Both the position numbers and the translations under genes were made by a program. The notes beneath the pieces were generated by a model. The model had not been told where the DNA came from and made no database searches. It saw nothing but the letters and a program-made list of their open reading frames with translations. A stretch of DNA of 64,000 nt from contig NZ_KB891813.1 in assembly GCF_000373565.1 (NCBI RefSeq), positions 79,275-143,274 on the forward strand, written 5' to 3'. Each line of letters starts with the position of its first letter. Within the stretch, counting starts at the first letter, position 1. Positions 23,030-31,057 of this stretch are shown one piece after another. The stretch comes from Streptomyces sp. HmicA12 (GTDB taxonomy: Bacteria; Actinomycetota; Actinomycetes; Streptomycetales; Streptomycetaceae).

Positions 23030-24538
23030 ATGAATGCCCTCAACTCCCTCATGGACGGCTTCAGTACCGCCCTCACCCCGATCAACCTGTTGTGGGCGGC
23101 GGTGGGCGTCCTCCTCGGCACGGCCATCGGCGTCCTGCCCGGCATCGGCCCCGCCATGGCCGTCGCCCTGCTCCTCCCGGTGACGTACGGACTCGAACCC
23201 ACCGGCGCGTTCATCATGTTCGCGGGCATCTACTACGGCGCCATGTTCGGCGGCTCGACGACCTCGATCCTGCTGAACACCCCGGGGGAGAGCGCCGCCG
23301 TGGTCGCCGCCATGGAGGGCAACCCCATGGCCAAGTCCGGGCGCGGCGCCCAGGCCCTCGCGGCCGCCGCCATCGGGCACTTCGCCGGCGGCATGATCGG
23401 CACGATCCTGCTGGTCGCCCTCGCGCCCAAGGTCGCCTCGCTCGCCGTCGACATCGGCGCGCCCGACTACTTCGCCATCATGGTGCTCGCGTTCATCGCG
23501 GTGACGTCGGTCCTCGGCGCGTCCCGCGTCCGCGGCCTCGCCTCCCTGCTCATCGGCCTCACCATCGGGCTGGTCGGCCTGGACCAGATGACCGGCCAAC
23601 AGAGGCTCACCTTCGGCTCGTTGCAGCTCGCCGACGGCGTCGACGTCGTCATCGTCGCCGTCGGTCTCTTCGCCATCGGCGAGGCACTGTGGGTGGCCGC
23701 GCACCTGCGCCGCACCAGCGGGGAGGCCATCCCGGTCGGCCGCCCCTGGCTCGGCAGGTCGGACGTGAAGCGCACCTGGAAGTCCTGGCTGCGCGGCCCG
23801 CTCATCGGCTTCCCGTTCGGCGCGATCCCCGCGGGCGGCGCCGAGATCCCCACGTTCCTCTCGTACGTCACCGAGAAGCGTCTGTCGAAGCACAAGGACG
23901 AGTGGGGCAAGGGCGCCATCGAGGGCGTCGCCGGACCCGAGTCGGCGTCCTCCGCCTCGGCGGCGGGCACCCTCGTCTCCATGCTCACGCTCGGCCTGCC
24001 CACGACGGCGGTGGCGGCCGTGATGCTGGCCGCCTTCCAGCAGTACGGGATCCAGCCGGGCCCGCTCCTCTTCGAACGCGAACCGGAGCTTGTCTGGGGC
24101 CTGATCGCGTCGCTGTTCGTCGGCATGGTCCTGCTGCTCGCCCTGAACCTGCCGCTCGCCCCGGTCTGGGCGAAGCTCCTGCGGATCCCGCGCCCCTACC
24201 TCTACGCGGGCATCCTCTTCTTCGCGGCGGTCGGCGCGTACGCGGTCGGCGGCGAGGCCCTCGACCTCGTGATCCTGCTGATCATCGGCCTCATCGGCTT
24301 CGGCATGCGCCGCTACGGCCTGCCGGTCCTGCCCGCCGTCGTCGGCGTCATCCTCGGCCCGAACGCCGAGCAGCAACTGCGCCGCGCCCTGCAGATCAGC
24401 GACGGCAGCGTCGGCGGCCTGATCGACACACCGTTCTCCGTGACGGTCTACGCGATCGTCCTCGTCGTCGTGGCGTGGCCGCTGGTCAGGAAGCTGGTGG
24501 TGCGCGGGCGGGGCGGTGCCGTAGACAAGGAGGCATGA
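23030..24538 (+). CDS. tctA: Tripartite tricarboxylate transporter large permease TctA
   Basis: A 502-residue permease with about 11-12 membrane helices. The family signatures GTAIGVLPGIGPAMAVALLLP and YYGAMFGGSTTSILLNTPG are present, as is the conserved half-way PFGAIPAGGAEIPTFLSY segment. It forms the ion-coupled carboxylate channel of the TctCBA system. A GGGAG about 12 bases upstream is the best ribosome site and translation probably depends on tctB. Its stop overlaps the acetyltransferase start by ATGA. Confidence 0.93.
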   Translation: MNALNSLMDGFSTALTPINLLWAAVGVLLGTAIGVLPGIGPAMAVALLLPVTYGLEPTGAFIMFAGIYYGAMFGGSTTSILLNTPGESAAVVAAMEGNPMAKSGRGAQALAAAAIGHFAGGMIGTILLVALAPKVASLAVDIGAPDYFAIMVLAFIAVTSVLGASRVRGLASLLIGLTIGLVGLDQMTGQQRLTFGSLQLADGVDVVIVAVGLFAIGEALWVAAHLRRTSGEAIPVGRPWLGRSDVKRTWKSWLRGPLIGFPFGAIPAGGAEIPTFLSYVTEKRLSKHKDEWGKGAIEGVAGPESASSASAAGTLVSMLTLGLPTTAVAAVMLAAFQQYGIQPGPLLFEREPELVWGLIASLFVGMVLLLALNLPLAPVWAKLLRIPRPYLYAGILFFAAVGAYAVGGEALDLVILLIIGLIGFGMRRYGLPVLPAVVGVILGPNAEQQLRRALQISDGSVGGLIDTPFSVTVYAIVLVVVAWPLVRKLVVRGRGGAVDKEA

Positions 24539-25014
24539 ACAGCGAAGAACCCGAGGTGCTCGCGGTACGCCCGGCCGTCGCCGCCGACGTCCCCGCGATC
24601 AGGGCCGTCACCGACGCCGCGTACCGGCACTACATCGCCCGCATCGGCGTCGTCCCCCAGCCCATGGAGGCCGACCACGCCGCGAACGTGGCCGCGGGCC
24701 TGGTGCACGTCACCGGGGACCCGGACATCGTCGGACTCGTGGTGGTCGAGGCCCGTCCCGACCACCTCTTCCTGGACAGCATCGCGGTCCACCCCGACGC
24801 CCACGGGCGAGGGGTGGGCCGCCGCCTGCTCGGCTTCGTCGACGAGCACGCGCGCGCCCTGGGCCTGCCCGAAGTCAGGCTCTACACCAACGCGTTGATG
24901 TGGGAGAACCAGGAGATCTACCCGCGGTTCGGATACGAGATCGTGGAGCGCCGCACCGACGGCCCCTACGACCGCATCCACTACCGCAAGAGGCTGCGCC
25001 CGGACCCGGTCTGA
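24535..25014 (+). CDS. GNAT-family N-acetyltransferase coupled to tctA
   Basis: A 159-residue acetyltransferase with the acetyl-CoA motif AHGRGVGRRLLGFVDEHAR and the terminal strand YPRFGYEIVERR. The N-terminus (VRPAVAADVPAIRAVTDAAY) is a standard GNAT opening, with RIG-VPQPM and DSIAVHPD as in small-molecule acetyltransferases. It starts inside tctA, so it is the fourth gene of the transporter operon. The link to carboxylate uptake is unexplained, and the substrate unknown. Confidence 0.85.
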   Translation: MNSEEPEVLAVRPAVAADVPAIRAVTDAAYRHYIARIGVVPQPMEADHAANVAAGLVHVTGDPDIVGLVVVEARPDHLFLDSIAVHPDAHGRGVGRRLLGFVDEHARALGLPEVRLYTNALMWENQEIYPRFGYEIVERRTDGPYDRIHYRKRLRPDPV

Positions 25015-25062
25015 TCCCGGCTGGTCCCGTCACGTCTCATCGGGCCGGCGCCCCTTCCCGCC

Positions 25063-25200
25063 CTACTCGTCCGGCCACCACGTCTTGCGGACGTCCTTGC
25101 GCACTTCCGGGCGCTCGCGCACCCGCTCCGCCGCTTCCTCCTGAAGCCGACGCGAGACGGTGCTGCGCGCGGTCGGCTTGTGCATGGTCACTCGGCGCAT
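25063..25200 (-). CDS. Small basic protein, 45 residues
   Basis: A short gene supported by a perfect AGGAGG placed 4 bases before ATG 25200 on the minus strand. The product is Arg/Lys/Glu-rich (MRRVTMHKPTARSTV at the front, ending RKTWWPDE), probably helical, with no membrane or signal segment. I do not recognise the family. It is too short for most gene finders and stands alone between two rightward genes. The strong ribosome site and normal third-position GC bias argue that it is real; translation is not proven. Confidence 0.55.
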   Translation of the reverse strand: MRRVTMHKPTARSTVSRRLQEEAAERVRERPEVRKDVRKTWWPDE

Positions 25201-25366
25201 GATGCCTCCTGTACCTACACGGGTCCCAACGTGTCGCCGTTGTAGACCTGTTCCCGGAGCGTGGCTCATCGAAGCGCAATTGTCAGTGGCGGTTGTCACG
25301 TCCTTCAACCGCTGTGCCCGCGGGAGACAGGTCGCGTTGTCAGTGCCGCGTGATCTGATCCGGCCC

Positions 25367-27142
25367 ATGACCGAGACAGTCGAGAGTTCCGAGAGAACCG
25401 CGCACGCGTCGTGGGACCGCATCGAGGCGTGGCTGCGCGAGCACGCTCCGTCGACGTACGCGACGCTGCGCCCGCCCGTCGAGGCGGACCGGGTCGCCGC
25501 GGTCGAGCGGGACCTGGAACTGCGGCTGCCCGCGGACTTCACGGCGGTCCTCGCCCGCCACGACGGGGTCACCCCGGGCCCGGCCGCCTTCACGTTCCCC
25601 GGCAACGACCGGCCGCATTCGCTGGCGGAACTCCTCGACCACGCCCGGATGTGCCTCGATCTGTGGGAGGACGACGAGGACGCGGACTTCTTCCTCGGCG
25701 GCGACTACTGGCACCGGCAGTTCGTCCAGTTCACCCGCTCCAACACCGCGGACGGCCTGGTCCTCGACTGCCGCCCCGGAGACACGTACGGGGCGGTGGG
25801 GGACTTCTTCAACGGCGACGGCGCGCGCTTCGACCGGTGGCCCTCGTACGCCCGGTTCCTCGCCGACGTCGCCGACGCACTGGAGAACGGGACGCCCGTG
25901 GGGGAGCCGCTGCCGTACGTGGGCGTCCCGTTCGACGGCGAACTGCTGTGGGAACCGGCACCTCCGACCACGGCCCCGGCCGAACCGGTCTCGCTGTTCG
26001 AGCGCGCCGCCCGGGAGCCCGCCCCGGCTCCGGCCGAGCCTCTGGAGGCACGGTTCCGGCCGCGCGCCGAGGACGGCCCGGCCGGGGAGTACGGCGACTT
26101 CTGCCTCACCTTCGCCGAAGGGCTCGACCCCGCCGAGCTGCTCGACCGGTACGGGGCGCTGCCCGGGACCACCGCCGCGCGCACCCGCGTCGAGGCCGTC
26201 GAGGACAGCACCCGCTGGACGAGCTGCTACCTGCCGACCGTGCGCGCCGGGAGCGCGGGCACCTGGGGCTTCGGGATCGAGCAGGGGCACGCCCTGGGCG
26301 CCCGCGAGGCGGTACTGCGCCGCCTGTCGCGGGGCACGCGCGCGGTGTCCCTGCACTTCTCCGGCTTCACCGCGCTGTCCCTCTACGAGGACGGCCGCCT
26401 CGTCACCCGCTACGACACCCGGCGCATCGGCCGCCCCGACGGCGAGCGCGCTCCCCACGACGTGTTCCCCGGGCTGCCCGGGGAGGCGGAGCGGCCGGGC
26501 CCCGAGGGCCCCGGCCACCGCGACGTCCTGCGCCGGGTGTACGCCGCCCTGACCGCGACGCTCGGTATACGACTGCCGCCCGACGCGCTGAGCGGCGCAC
26601 TGCCCAGCGCCCGCGTGCTGCCCCTCCTCGAACCGCTGCCCGTGAACAGCGGCGGCGTGCCGCACCTGGACGAGCGCCTCGACCGGGCCGACCGGGAAGC
26701 CCCCGAGCGGCTGCGCCGGGCACTCACCGCCCAGGCTGCCCAGCTCGCGGAGGAGACCGGCCTCGCCCGGTACCCGGAAGTGGTCGCCGCCCTCACCGAG
26801 GGCGGCGACACGGGGCCCGTCGACGACGACTCCCCGCTCGGGGCGCGACTGCGCACCGTGACGGCCGAGTTCCGGGCCACGCTCGCGGCGAGCACCGCGC
26901 AGGAGGGCCGACACCTGGTCACCTGGGACGACCGAGAGGTGTGGCAGCGCCGTGACAGCGCGGTCCGGGCCTTGCGCGCACTGCGCGAGCTGCCCGCCCG
27001 CCGGGCGGCGACCTGGATCCTGCCGGCCCGCGAGGACCCGCACTGGCGCACCGGCTTCGTCGCCGACCTGGACATCGACACCGCACGTACCGACACCGCA
27101 CGTACCGACACCGCTGACATCGAAGGGCAGGAGCAGGCATGA
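25367..27142 (+). CDS. SMI1/KNR4 domain protein with a DUF6461-like domain
   Basis: A 591-residue soluble protein. Residues about 20-200 match the SMI1/KNR4 (SUKH) fold: AAVERDLELRLPADFTAVLARHDG, then WHRQFVQFTRSNTADGLVLDCRPG and a FFNGDGARFDRWPSYARFL segment. Residues about 235-380 (FCLTFAEGLDPAELLDRYGALPG) resemble DUF6461. The C-terminal third is mostly helical with no family I recognise. SUKH proteins are often immunity partners of polymorphic toxins, but no toxin is adjacent. The gene overlaps a methyltransferase by ATGA. A 15-base repeat near the end encodes DTART twice. Confidence 0.75.
   Translation: MTETVESSERTAHASWDRIEAWLREHAPSTYATLRPPVEADRVAAVERDLELRLPADFTAVLARHDGVTPGPAAFTFPGNDRPHSLAELLDHARMCLDLWEDDEDADFFLGGDYWHRQFVQFTRSNTADGLVLDCRPGDTYGAVGDFFNGDGARFDRWPSYARFLADVADALENGTPVGEPLPYVGVPFDGELLWEPAPPTTAPAEPVSLFERAAREPAPAPAEPLEARFRPRAEDGPAGEYGDFCLTFAEGLDPAELLDRYGALPGTTAARTRVEAVEDSTRWTSCYLPTVRAGSAGTWGFGIEQGHALGAREAVLRRLSRGTRAVSLHFSGFTALSLYEDGRLVTRYDTRRIGRPDGERAPHDVFPGLPGEAERPGPEGPGHRDVLRRVYAALTATLGIRLPPDALSGALPSARVLPLLEPLPVNSGGVPHLDERLDRADREAPERLRRALTAQAAQLAEETGLARYPEVVAALTEGGDTGPVDDDSPLGARLRTVTAEFRATLAASTAQEGRHLVTWDDREVWQRRDSAVRALRALRELPARRAATWILPAREDPHWRTGFVADLDIDTARTDTARTDTADIEGQEQA
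27077..27115 (+). repeat. In-frame 15-base tandem repeat near the SMI1-gene end
   Basis: Two copies of GACACCGCACGTACC (27077-27106) and a partial third encode DTART-DTART-DTA in the last residues of the SMI1/DUF6461 protein. The unit is five codons, so changes in copy number would keep the frame. Confidence 0.85.
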
Positions 27143-27744
27143 GCACGAGTCCGAGCAGGAGCACGACCTGGGACGCGGCGGCAGCGGACTTCGACGACGA
27201 ACCGGACCACGGCCTGCGTGACCCCGCGGTCCGGGCCGCATGGGGGCGGCGGCTCGACGGCTGGCTGCCGGAGCGCCCCGGAGACCTGCTCGACCTGGGC
27301 TGCGGCACCGGCAGCCTCTCGCTGCTCGCCGCCGAGCGCGGACACCGGGTGACCGGCGTGGACTTCGCCCCGGCCATGCTGGAGCGGGCCCGCCGCAAAC
27401 TCGCCGGGCACGACGCCGACTTCCTGCTCGGGGACGCCGCGGCACCACCGGTCGAGCAGGGCGCGTACGACGTGGTGCTCGCCCGGCACGTGCTGTGGGC
27501 GCTGCCGGACACCGAGGCGGCGCTGCGCCGGTGGGTGTCGCTGCTGCGGCCCGGAGGCAGGCTCGTGCTGATCGAGGGCGTGTGGGGTGAGCTGAGCCCC
27601 ACGGGGGTGCCGGGGGAGCGGCTGGTCGCGCTGGCCCGGGACGTCCTCGACGACGTACGGCACGAGCCCCTGTCGCAGGACGCCCTGCTGTGGGGGAAGC
27701 AGGTGTCCGACGAGCGCTACGCGGTCATCGCAGCAGCGCGGTGA
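27139..27744 (+). CDS. Class I SAM-dependent methyltransferase
   Basis: A 201-residue Rossmann-fold methyltransferase. Motif I is LLDLGCGTGSLSLLAAERGH, followed by the acidic end of strand 2 in VTGVDFAPAMLERARRK, motif II around YDVVLARHVLWALPD and LLRPGGRLVLIEG. It belongs to the broad UbiE/Methyltransf_11 group; the acceptor is not predictable. It is translationally coupled to the SMI1/DUF6461 gene and its last 20 bases overlap the convergent DUF402 gene. Confidence 0.88.
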   Translation: MSTSPSRSTTWDAAAADFDDEPDHGLRDPAVRAAWGRRLDGWLPERPGDLLDLGCGTGSLSLLAAERGHRVTGVDFAPAMLERARRKLAGHDADFLLGDAAAPPVEQGAYDVVLARHVLWALPDTEAALRRWVSLLRPGGRLVLIEGVWGELSPTGVPGERLVALARDVLDDVRHEPLSQDALLWGKQVSDERYAVIAAAR

Positions 27745-28246
27745 ACTCGCCCTGACGCGCGAGGAGTTCGAGCTCGTCGAGGGCCCGCTCCGCGGCCTGT
27801 GCCGCGGCCGGGTCCCGCTCGGCGAGGCCGCTCTCGGCGAACTCGTCCTCGTCCAGGCGGATCACCCGCGCGCCGTCCGCCGACACCCACAGGTCGAGGT
27901 CCAGGTCCTCGGAGAGGATGTCGCCCGCGGTGTCGCGGACGGCGGGCCGGGTGATGTCGCAGTACCAGCCCTTCAGGGTGCCGTCGCCCGCGCGGACCTC
28001 CTTGATCGCGTACCAGCGGTCGCGCCAGTAGTGCTCGGTGAAGACGTCGCCGGGCGCGAACCGCACGAAGCCGAAGTCGCGGACGCCCTCGCCCGCCCAG
28101 TCGGCGCGGACCGTGACGCGCGTGCCGTCGTCGGCGAGCAGCACGGCCGGGTAACCGATCTTGGTGCGGCCGGCCTTGACCAGGCGGACGCGCAGGGTCG
28201 TGGTGTCAGGTGCCGAGGGTGCCGAGGGTGCCGAGGGTGCGGACAT
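27725..28246 (-). CDS. DUF402 domain protein (putative phosphohydrolase)
   Basis: A 173-residue protein of the DUF402/YgaC family. The core WRDRWYAIKEVRAGDGTLKGWYCDITRPA and DLDLDLWVSADG match the family, whose characterised members are nucleoside di/triphosphate phosphatases or RNase-associated proteins with a barrel fold. The N-terminus is SAPSAPSAPSAPD, encoded by a 9-base repeat that also encodes the end of the neighbouring acetyltransferase. The first 41 bases overlap that gene in another frame, and the last 20 overlap the methyltransferase. Confidence 0.82.
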   Translation of the reverse strand: MSAPSAPSAPSAPDTTTLRVRLVKAGRTKIGYPAVLLADDGTRVTVRADWAGEGVRDFGFVRFAPGDVFTEHYWRDRWYAIKEVRAGDGTLKGWYCDITRPAVRDTAGDILSEDLDLDLWVSADGARVIRLDEDEFAESGLAERDPAAAQAAERALDELELLARQGEFTALLR

Positions 28247-29159
28247 GGCGGATCTCCGTCGCGTCGAGTACGTAGCCGAACCACTTGTTGATCGCGAGCA
28301 TCGGCCCGTTGTCCGCGTCGTTGCCCGTGTACGCCACCGTGATCCCGGCCTCCCGGGCGCGGTGCAGCGAGTCGTTCTTGGCGAGCTTGGCCAGGCCCCG
28401 GCCCCGGAAGGCGCGGGCCGTGCCGGTCATCCCCGACCAGTAGCGGCACTCACCGTCGGTCTGGGCGAGGGAGAACGCGGCGGGGCGGCCGTCCACCGTC
28501 GCCACCGTCGTCAGCTCGTGGGAGAGCAGCGGATCGCGCCAGGTGTCCGCCAACCACTGCTCGTGGTCGGTGAGTTCGGACGCGATGTCGCCCGGCTCGT
28601 CCGCCACCGTCGCCGCGAACAGGTCGAACAGGGGGCGCGGATCGTCCGCGTAGTCGGCCGCCGTGCGCAACTCGGCCCCGGGGGAGAGGAGTTCGCGGGG
28701 CGGGAGTGCGTCCGGCGTCAGGTCGAGACGGAGGAAGCGGGCGCTTCGGCTGCCTCGGTAGCCACGGTCCGCGGCCCACGCCAGGTTCCGCGGGCCGTCG
28801 AGCACCCAGCTGTACACCTCGCGCGCACCGTGCTGGGCGAGATGCTCCTCCGCGGTGCGCAGCAGCTGGGTGCCGGCGCCCCGGCCCTCGTGGTCCGGAT
28901 GCACATAGACGTTCGCGTAGCCCTGGCCCGGCTCCGGACTGTCGTACGCGAGGCCGACCTGCGCGGTGCCGATCAGCGTGCCGTCGCCGGTCAGCGCGAT
29001 CAACTGGCGGTAGTGCGCGTCGGGGTGGGCGTGCGCCGCGTCGTGCGCGACCGAGGCGGGGGTCGCGAGCATCGCGGGCAGACAGGCGCGGCGGACCCGC
29101 GCGAAGCCCTCGGTCTCGGCCGGGGAGTCAGGGAGCAGCGGGCGGACGATCACGGTCAT
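28206..29159 (-). CDS. Tandem-domain GNAT acetyltransferase
   Basis: A 317-residue protein with two GNAT folds. The first has NVYVHPDHEGRGAGTQLLRTAEEHL with an intact acetyl-CoA loop. The second has TGTARAFRGRGLAKLAKNDSL, followed by YTGNDADNGPMLAINKWFGY, which is typical of the C-terminal half of MshD-like or streptomycete double acetyltransferases. The substrate is unknown. The C-terminus is a TLGTLGTLGT tail made by the 9-base repeat shared with the DUF402 gene. It is divergent from a GntR gene, 70 bases away. Confidence 0.87.
   Translation of the reverse strand: MTVIVRPLLPDSPAETEGFARVRRACLPAMLATPASVAHDAAHAHPDAHYRQLIALTGDGTLIGTAQVGLAYDSPEPGQGYANVYVHPDHEGRGAGTQLLRTAEEHLAQHGAREVYSWVLDGPRNLAWAADRGYRGSRSARFLRLDLTPDALPPRELLSPGAELRTAADYADDPRPLFDLFAATVADEPGDIASELTDHEQWLADTWRDPLLSHELTTVATVDGRPAAFSLAQTDGECRYWSGMTGTARAFRGRGLAKLAKNDSLHRAREAGITVAYTGNDADNGPMLAINKWFGYVLDATEIRHVRTLGTLGTLGT
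28209..28242 (+). repeat. 9-base tandem repeat read in two frames
   Basis: Three full copies of GGTGCCGAG and a partial fourth lie in the overlap of two leftward genes. One frame reads TLG repeats at the end of the acetyltransferase, the other SAP repeats at the start of the DUF402 protein. A 3-codon unit keeps both frames whatever the copy number. Confidence 0.88.
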
Positions 29160-29229
29160 GTGGCCGCACGCTACGCGCCGACCTCGCCCGGGTGCCTCTC
29201 ATTTTCCGGGCCTGCGGGAGAATCGCCCC

Positions 29230-29595
29230 GTGACCTTGAAGATCCGCATTGACGACAGCGCGGCCCCCTACGAGCAGGTGCGGGCGCAGATCTCCGAGCA
29301 GGCGCGGGGCGGGGTGCTGCCCGTCGGGTACAAGCTGCCCACGGTGCGCGGACTCGCGGAGGAGTTGGGGCTCGCGGCGAACACCGTGGCCAAGGCGTAC
29401 CGGGCGCTCGAGTCGGACGGGGTGATCGAGACGCGGGGGCGGAACGGGACGTTCATCGCGTCCGCTCGGGACGCGGCTTCTCGGGAGGCCTCCACCGCGG
29501 CGCAGGTCTTCGCCGAGCGCGTTCGGCGCCTCGGTCTCTCCGAGGAGGCGGCGCTGGAGGCGGCCCGGGACGCGGTGCGGGCCGCTTATTCGTAG
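29230..29595 (+). CDS. GntR-family regulator, YtrA subfamily
   Basis: A 121-residue regulator with an N-terminal winged helix: YEQVRAQISEQARGGVLPVGYKLPTVRGLAEELGLAANTVAKAYRALESDGVIETRGRNGTFI spans residues 12 to about 75. Only about 45 residues follow, too few for an FadR or HutC ligand domain, which is the YtrA subfamily layout. YtrA regulators often control ABC transporters; none is adjacent. GTG 29230 follows GGGAGA. The transcript probably ends in the long palindrome downstream. Confidence 0.88.
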   Translation: MTLKIRIDDSAAPYEQVRAQISEQARGGVLPVGYKLPTVRGLAEELGLAANTVAKAYRALESDGVIETRGRNGTFIASARDAASREASTAAQVFAERVRRLGLSEEAALEAARDAVRAAYS

Positions 29596-29612
29596 TTCGT
29601 CGGGTGCGGCTC

Positions 29613-29701
29613 CGGTGGGGGCTGGCCGCGCAGTTCCCCGCGCCCCTGAAAGGCCTGCGGCCTTCAGGGGCGCGGGGAACTGCGCGAGCAACCCACCACC
29701 A
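29613..29701 (+). repeat. Long palindromic repeat, likely terminator
   Basis: The core hairpin (29627-29686) pairs CGCGCAGTTCCCCGCGCCCC with its complement through about 28 base pairs, one bulged base and a TGC loop; the flanks extend the symmetry. The sequence is two head-to-head copies of a dispersed element whose core is GCGCAGTTCCCCGCGCCCCT. It follows the GntR stop and could end transcription. Confidence 0.85.
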
Positions 29702-29748
29702 CCCGCACCCGCGAGACGAACAGCGACCCGGCAGACGCGAAGGCGAAA

Positions 29749-29781
29749 GGGGCGCGGGGAACTGCGCGACCAGCCCCCACC
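29749..29781 (-). repeat. Single copy of the GCGCAGTTCCCCGCGCCCC element
   Basis: On the minus strand this reads GGTGGGGGCTGGTCGCGCAG followed by TTCCCCGCGCCCC, the same unit as in the palindrome 50 bases to its left and in the repeat near 61.6 kb. It lies just beyond the 3' end of the leftward DUF5925 ATPase gene. Confidence 0.85.
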
Positions 29782-29808
29782 GACCCGCACCCGGCGACGA
29801 ACCCCCGG

Positions 29809-30903
29809 CTACAGATACAACCCCGCGTCGCCCCCGCCCCGCTGATCCGGTACCGCCGTCGGAGACACCCCGCGGCGCAGGGCGTACAGCTCCGCCAGCG
29901 TCGCGCCCTCCCGGTTCAGGCCCTCCTCCGTGCCGAGCCACGTCACCGCCTCGCGCCGGGTCAGCGGCCCCACCTCGATGCGGGCGAGACAGCGGCCGGG
30001 CCGGACCACCGCGGGGTGCAGGCGCTCCAGGTCCTCGTTCGTGGTGACGCCCACCAGAACGTTCCTGCCCTGGCCCAGCAGGCCGTCCGTCAGGTTCAGC
30101 AGCCGCGACAGCGCCTGGCCCGCCGTGTGCTTGGCCTCGCCGCGGATCAGCTCGTCGCAGTCCTCCAGGAGGAGCAGCCGCCAGCGGCCCTTCGCCGTGC
30201 CGTCGTCCTCGCCGATCGCGATGTCCATCAGATAGCCGACGTCGGAGAAGAGACGCTCCGGGTCGAGGACGCAGTCGACCTGGCACCAGTCGCGCCACGA
30301 GCGGGCCAGCGTGCGCAGCGCCGACGTCTTGCCGGTGCCGGGCGGACCGTGGAGCAGGAGCAGGCGGCCCGCGATGTCGTCGGGCCGCGTCTTCATGAGG
30401 CTGTCCATCGCCTCGGCGACCGGTGCCGTGTAGTTGGTGCGGACCTCGTCCCACGTACCCGCCGAGATCTGCCGGGTCGTACGGTGCGGGCCGCGCCGCG
30501 GCGACACGTACCAGAACCCCATCGTCACGTTCTCCGGTTGCGGCTCCGGCTCGTCGGCGGCGCCGTCCGTGGCCAGCTTGAGGACCTTCTCGGCCAGCTC
30601 GGTGGTGGTCGCCGTGACCGTGACGTCCGCGCCCCTGTTCCAGCGGGAGATCAGCAGCGTCCACCCGTCGCCCTCGGCGAGTGTCGCGCTGCGGTCGTCG
30701 TCGCGGGCGGAGCGCAGGATGCGGGCGTCAGGCGGCAGCAGCGTGGCGCCGGACCGGACCCGGTCGATGTTCACGGCGTGCGAGTGCGGCTGCTCGCCCG
30801 TGGCGAAGCGGCCGAGGAACAGCGCGTCGACGACATCGGAGGGCGAGTCGCTGTCGTCGACGCCCAGCCGTACCGGCAGCGCGTCGAATGGGTTCGCAGA
30901 CAT
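29809..30903 (-). CDS. DUF5925 / AAA ATPase
   Basis: A 364-residue protein. The first 120 residues match what I recall of DUF5925 (VDALFLGRFATGEQPHSHAVNIDRV). The rest is an AAA domain with Walker A LLLHGPPGTGKTSALRTL, Walker B LLLLEDCDELI, a sensor VLVGVTTNEDLERLHPAVVRPGRC and the arginine finger region. This resembles the proteasome or Cdc48-like AAA group that remodels proteins. ATG 30903 (MSANPFDALP) is preferred over an ATG six codons upstream. It is divergent from the GH39 gene, and its role is unknown. Confidence 0.85.
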   Translation of the reverse strand: MSANPFDALPVRLGVDDSDSPSDVVDALFLGRFATGEQPHSHAVNIDRVRSGATLLPPDARILRSARDDDRSATLAEGDGWTLLISRWNRGADVTVTATTTELAEKVLKLATDGAADEPEPQPENVTMGFWYVSPRRGPHRTTRQISAGTWDEVRTNYTAPVAEAMDSLMKTRPDDIAGRLLLLHGPPGTGKTSALRTLARSWRDWCQVDCVLDPERLFSDVGYLMDIAIGEDDGTAKGRWRLLLLEDCDELIRGEAKHTAGQALSRLLNLTDGLLGQGRNVLVGVTTNEDLERLHPAVVRPGRCLARIEVGPLTRREAVTWLGTEEGLNREGATLAELYALRRGVSPTAVPDQRGGGDAGLYL

Positions 30904-31057
30904 GCCGCCATGATCCGGCACACAGGGGCCGCCCGCACGGGATTTCCGCAGCGCGTCACCCGGGCGGCACGACGTTCCTCCCGCCCCGGGGCTCGTTACG
31001 AGGCTGTGGCAACGGAGCCTGTCGCTCCGCCAACTGCCCTGGTTACTCTTGACCTTG

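Noticed and set aside
29596..29808. Insertion sequence remnant
   Set aside because: The sequence is made of short palindromic units without any transposase fragment or target duplication.
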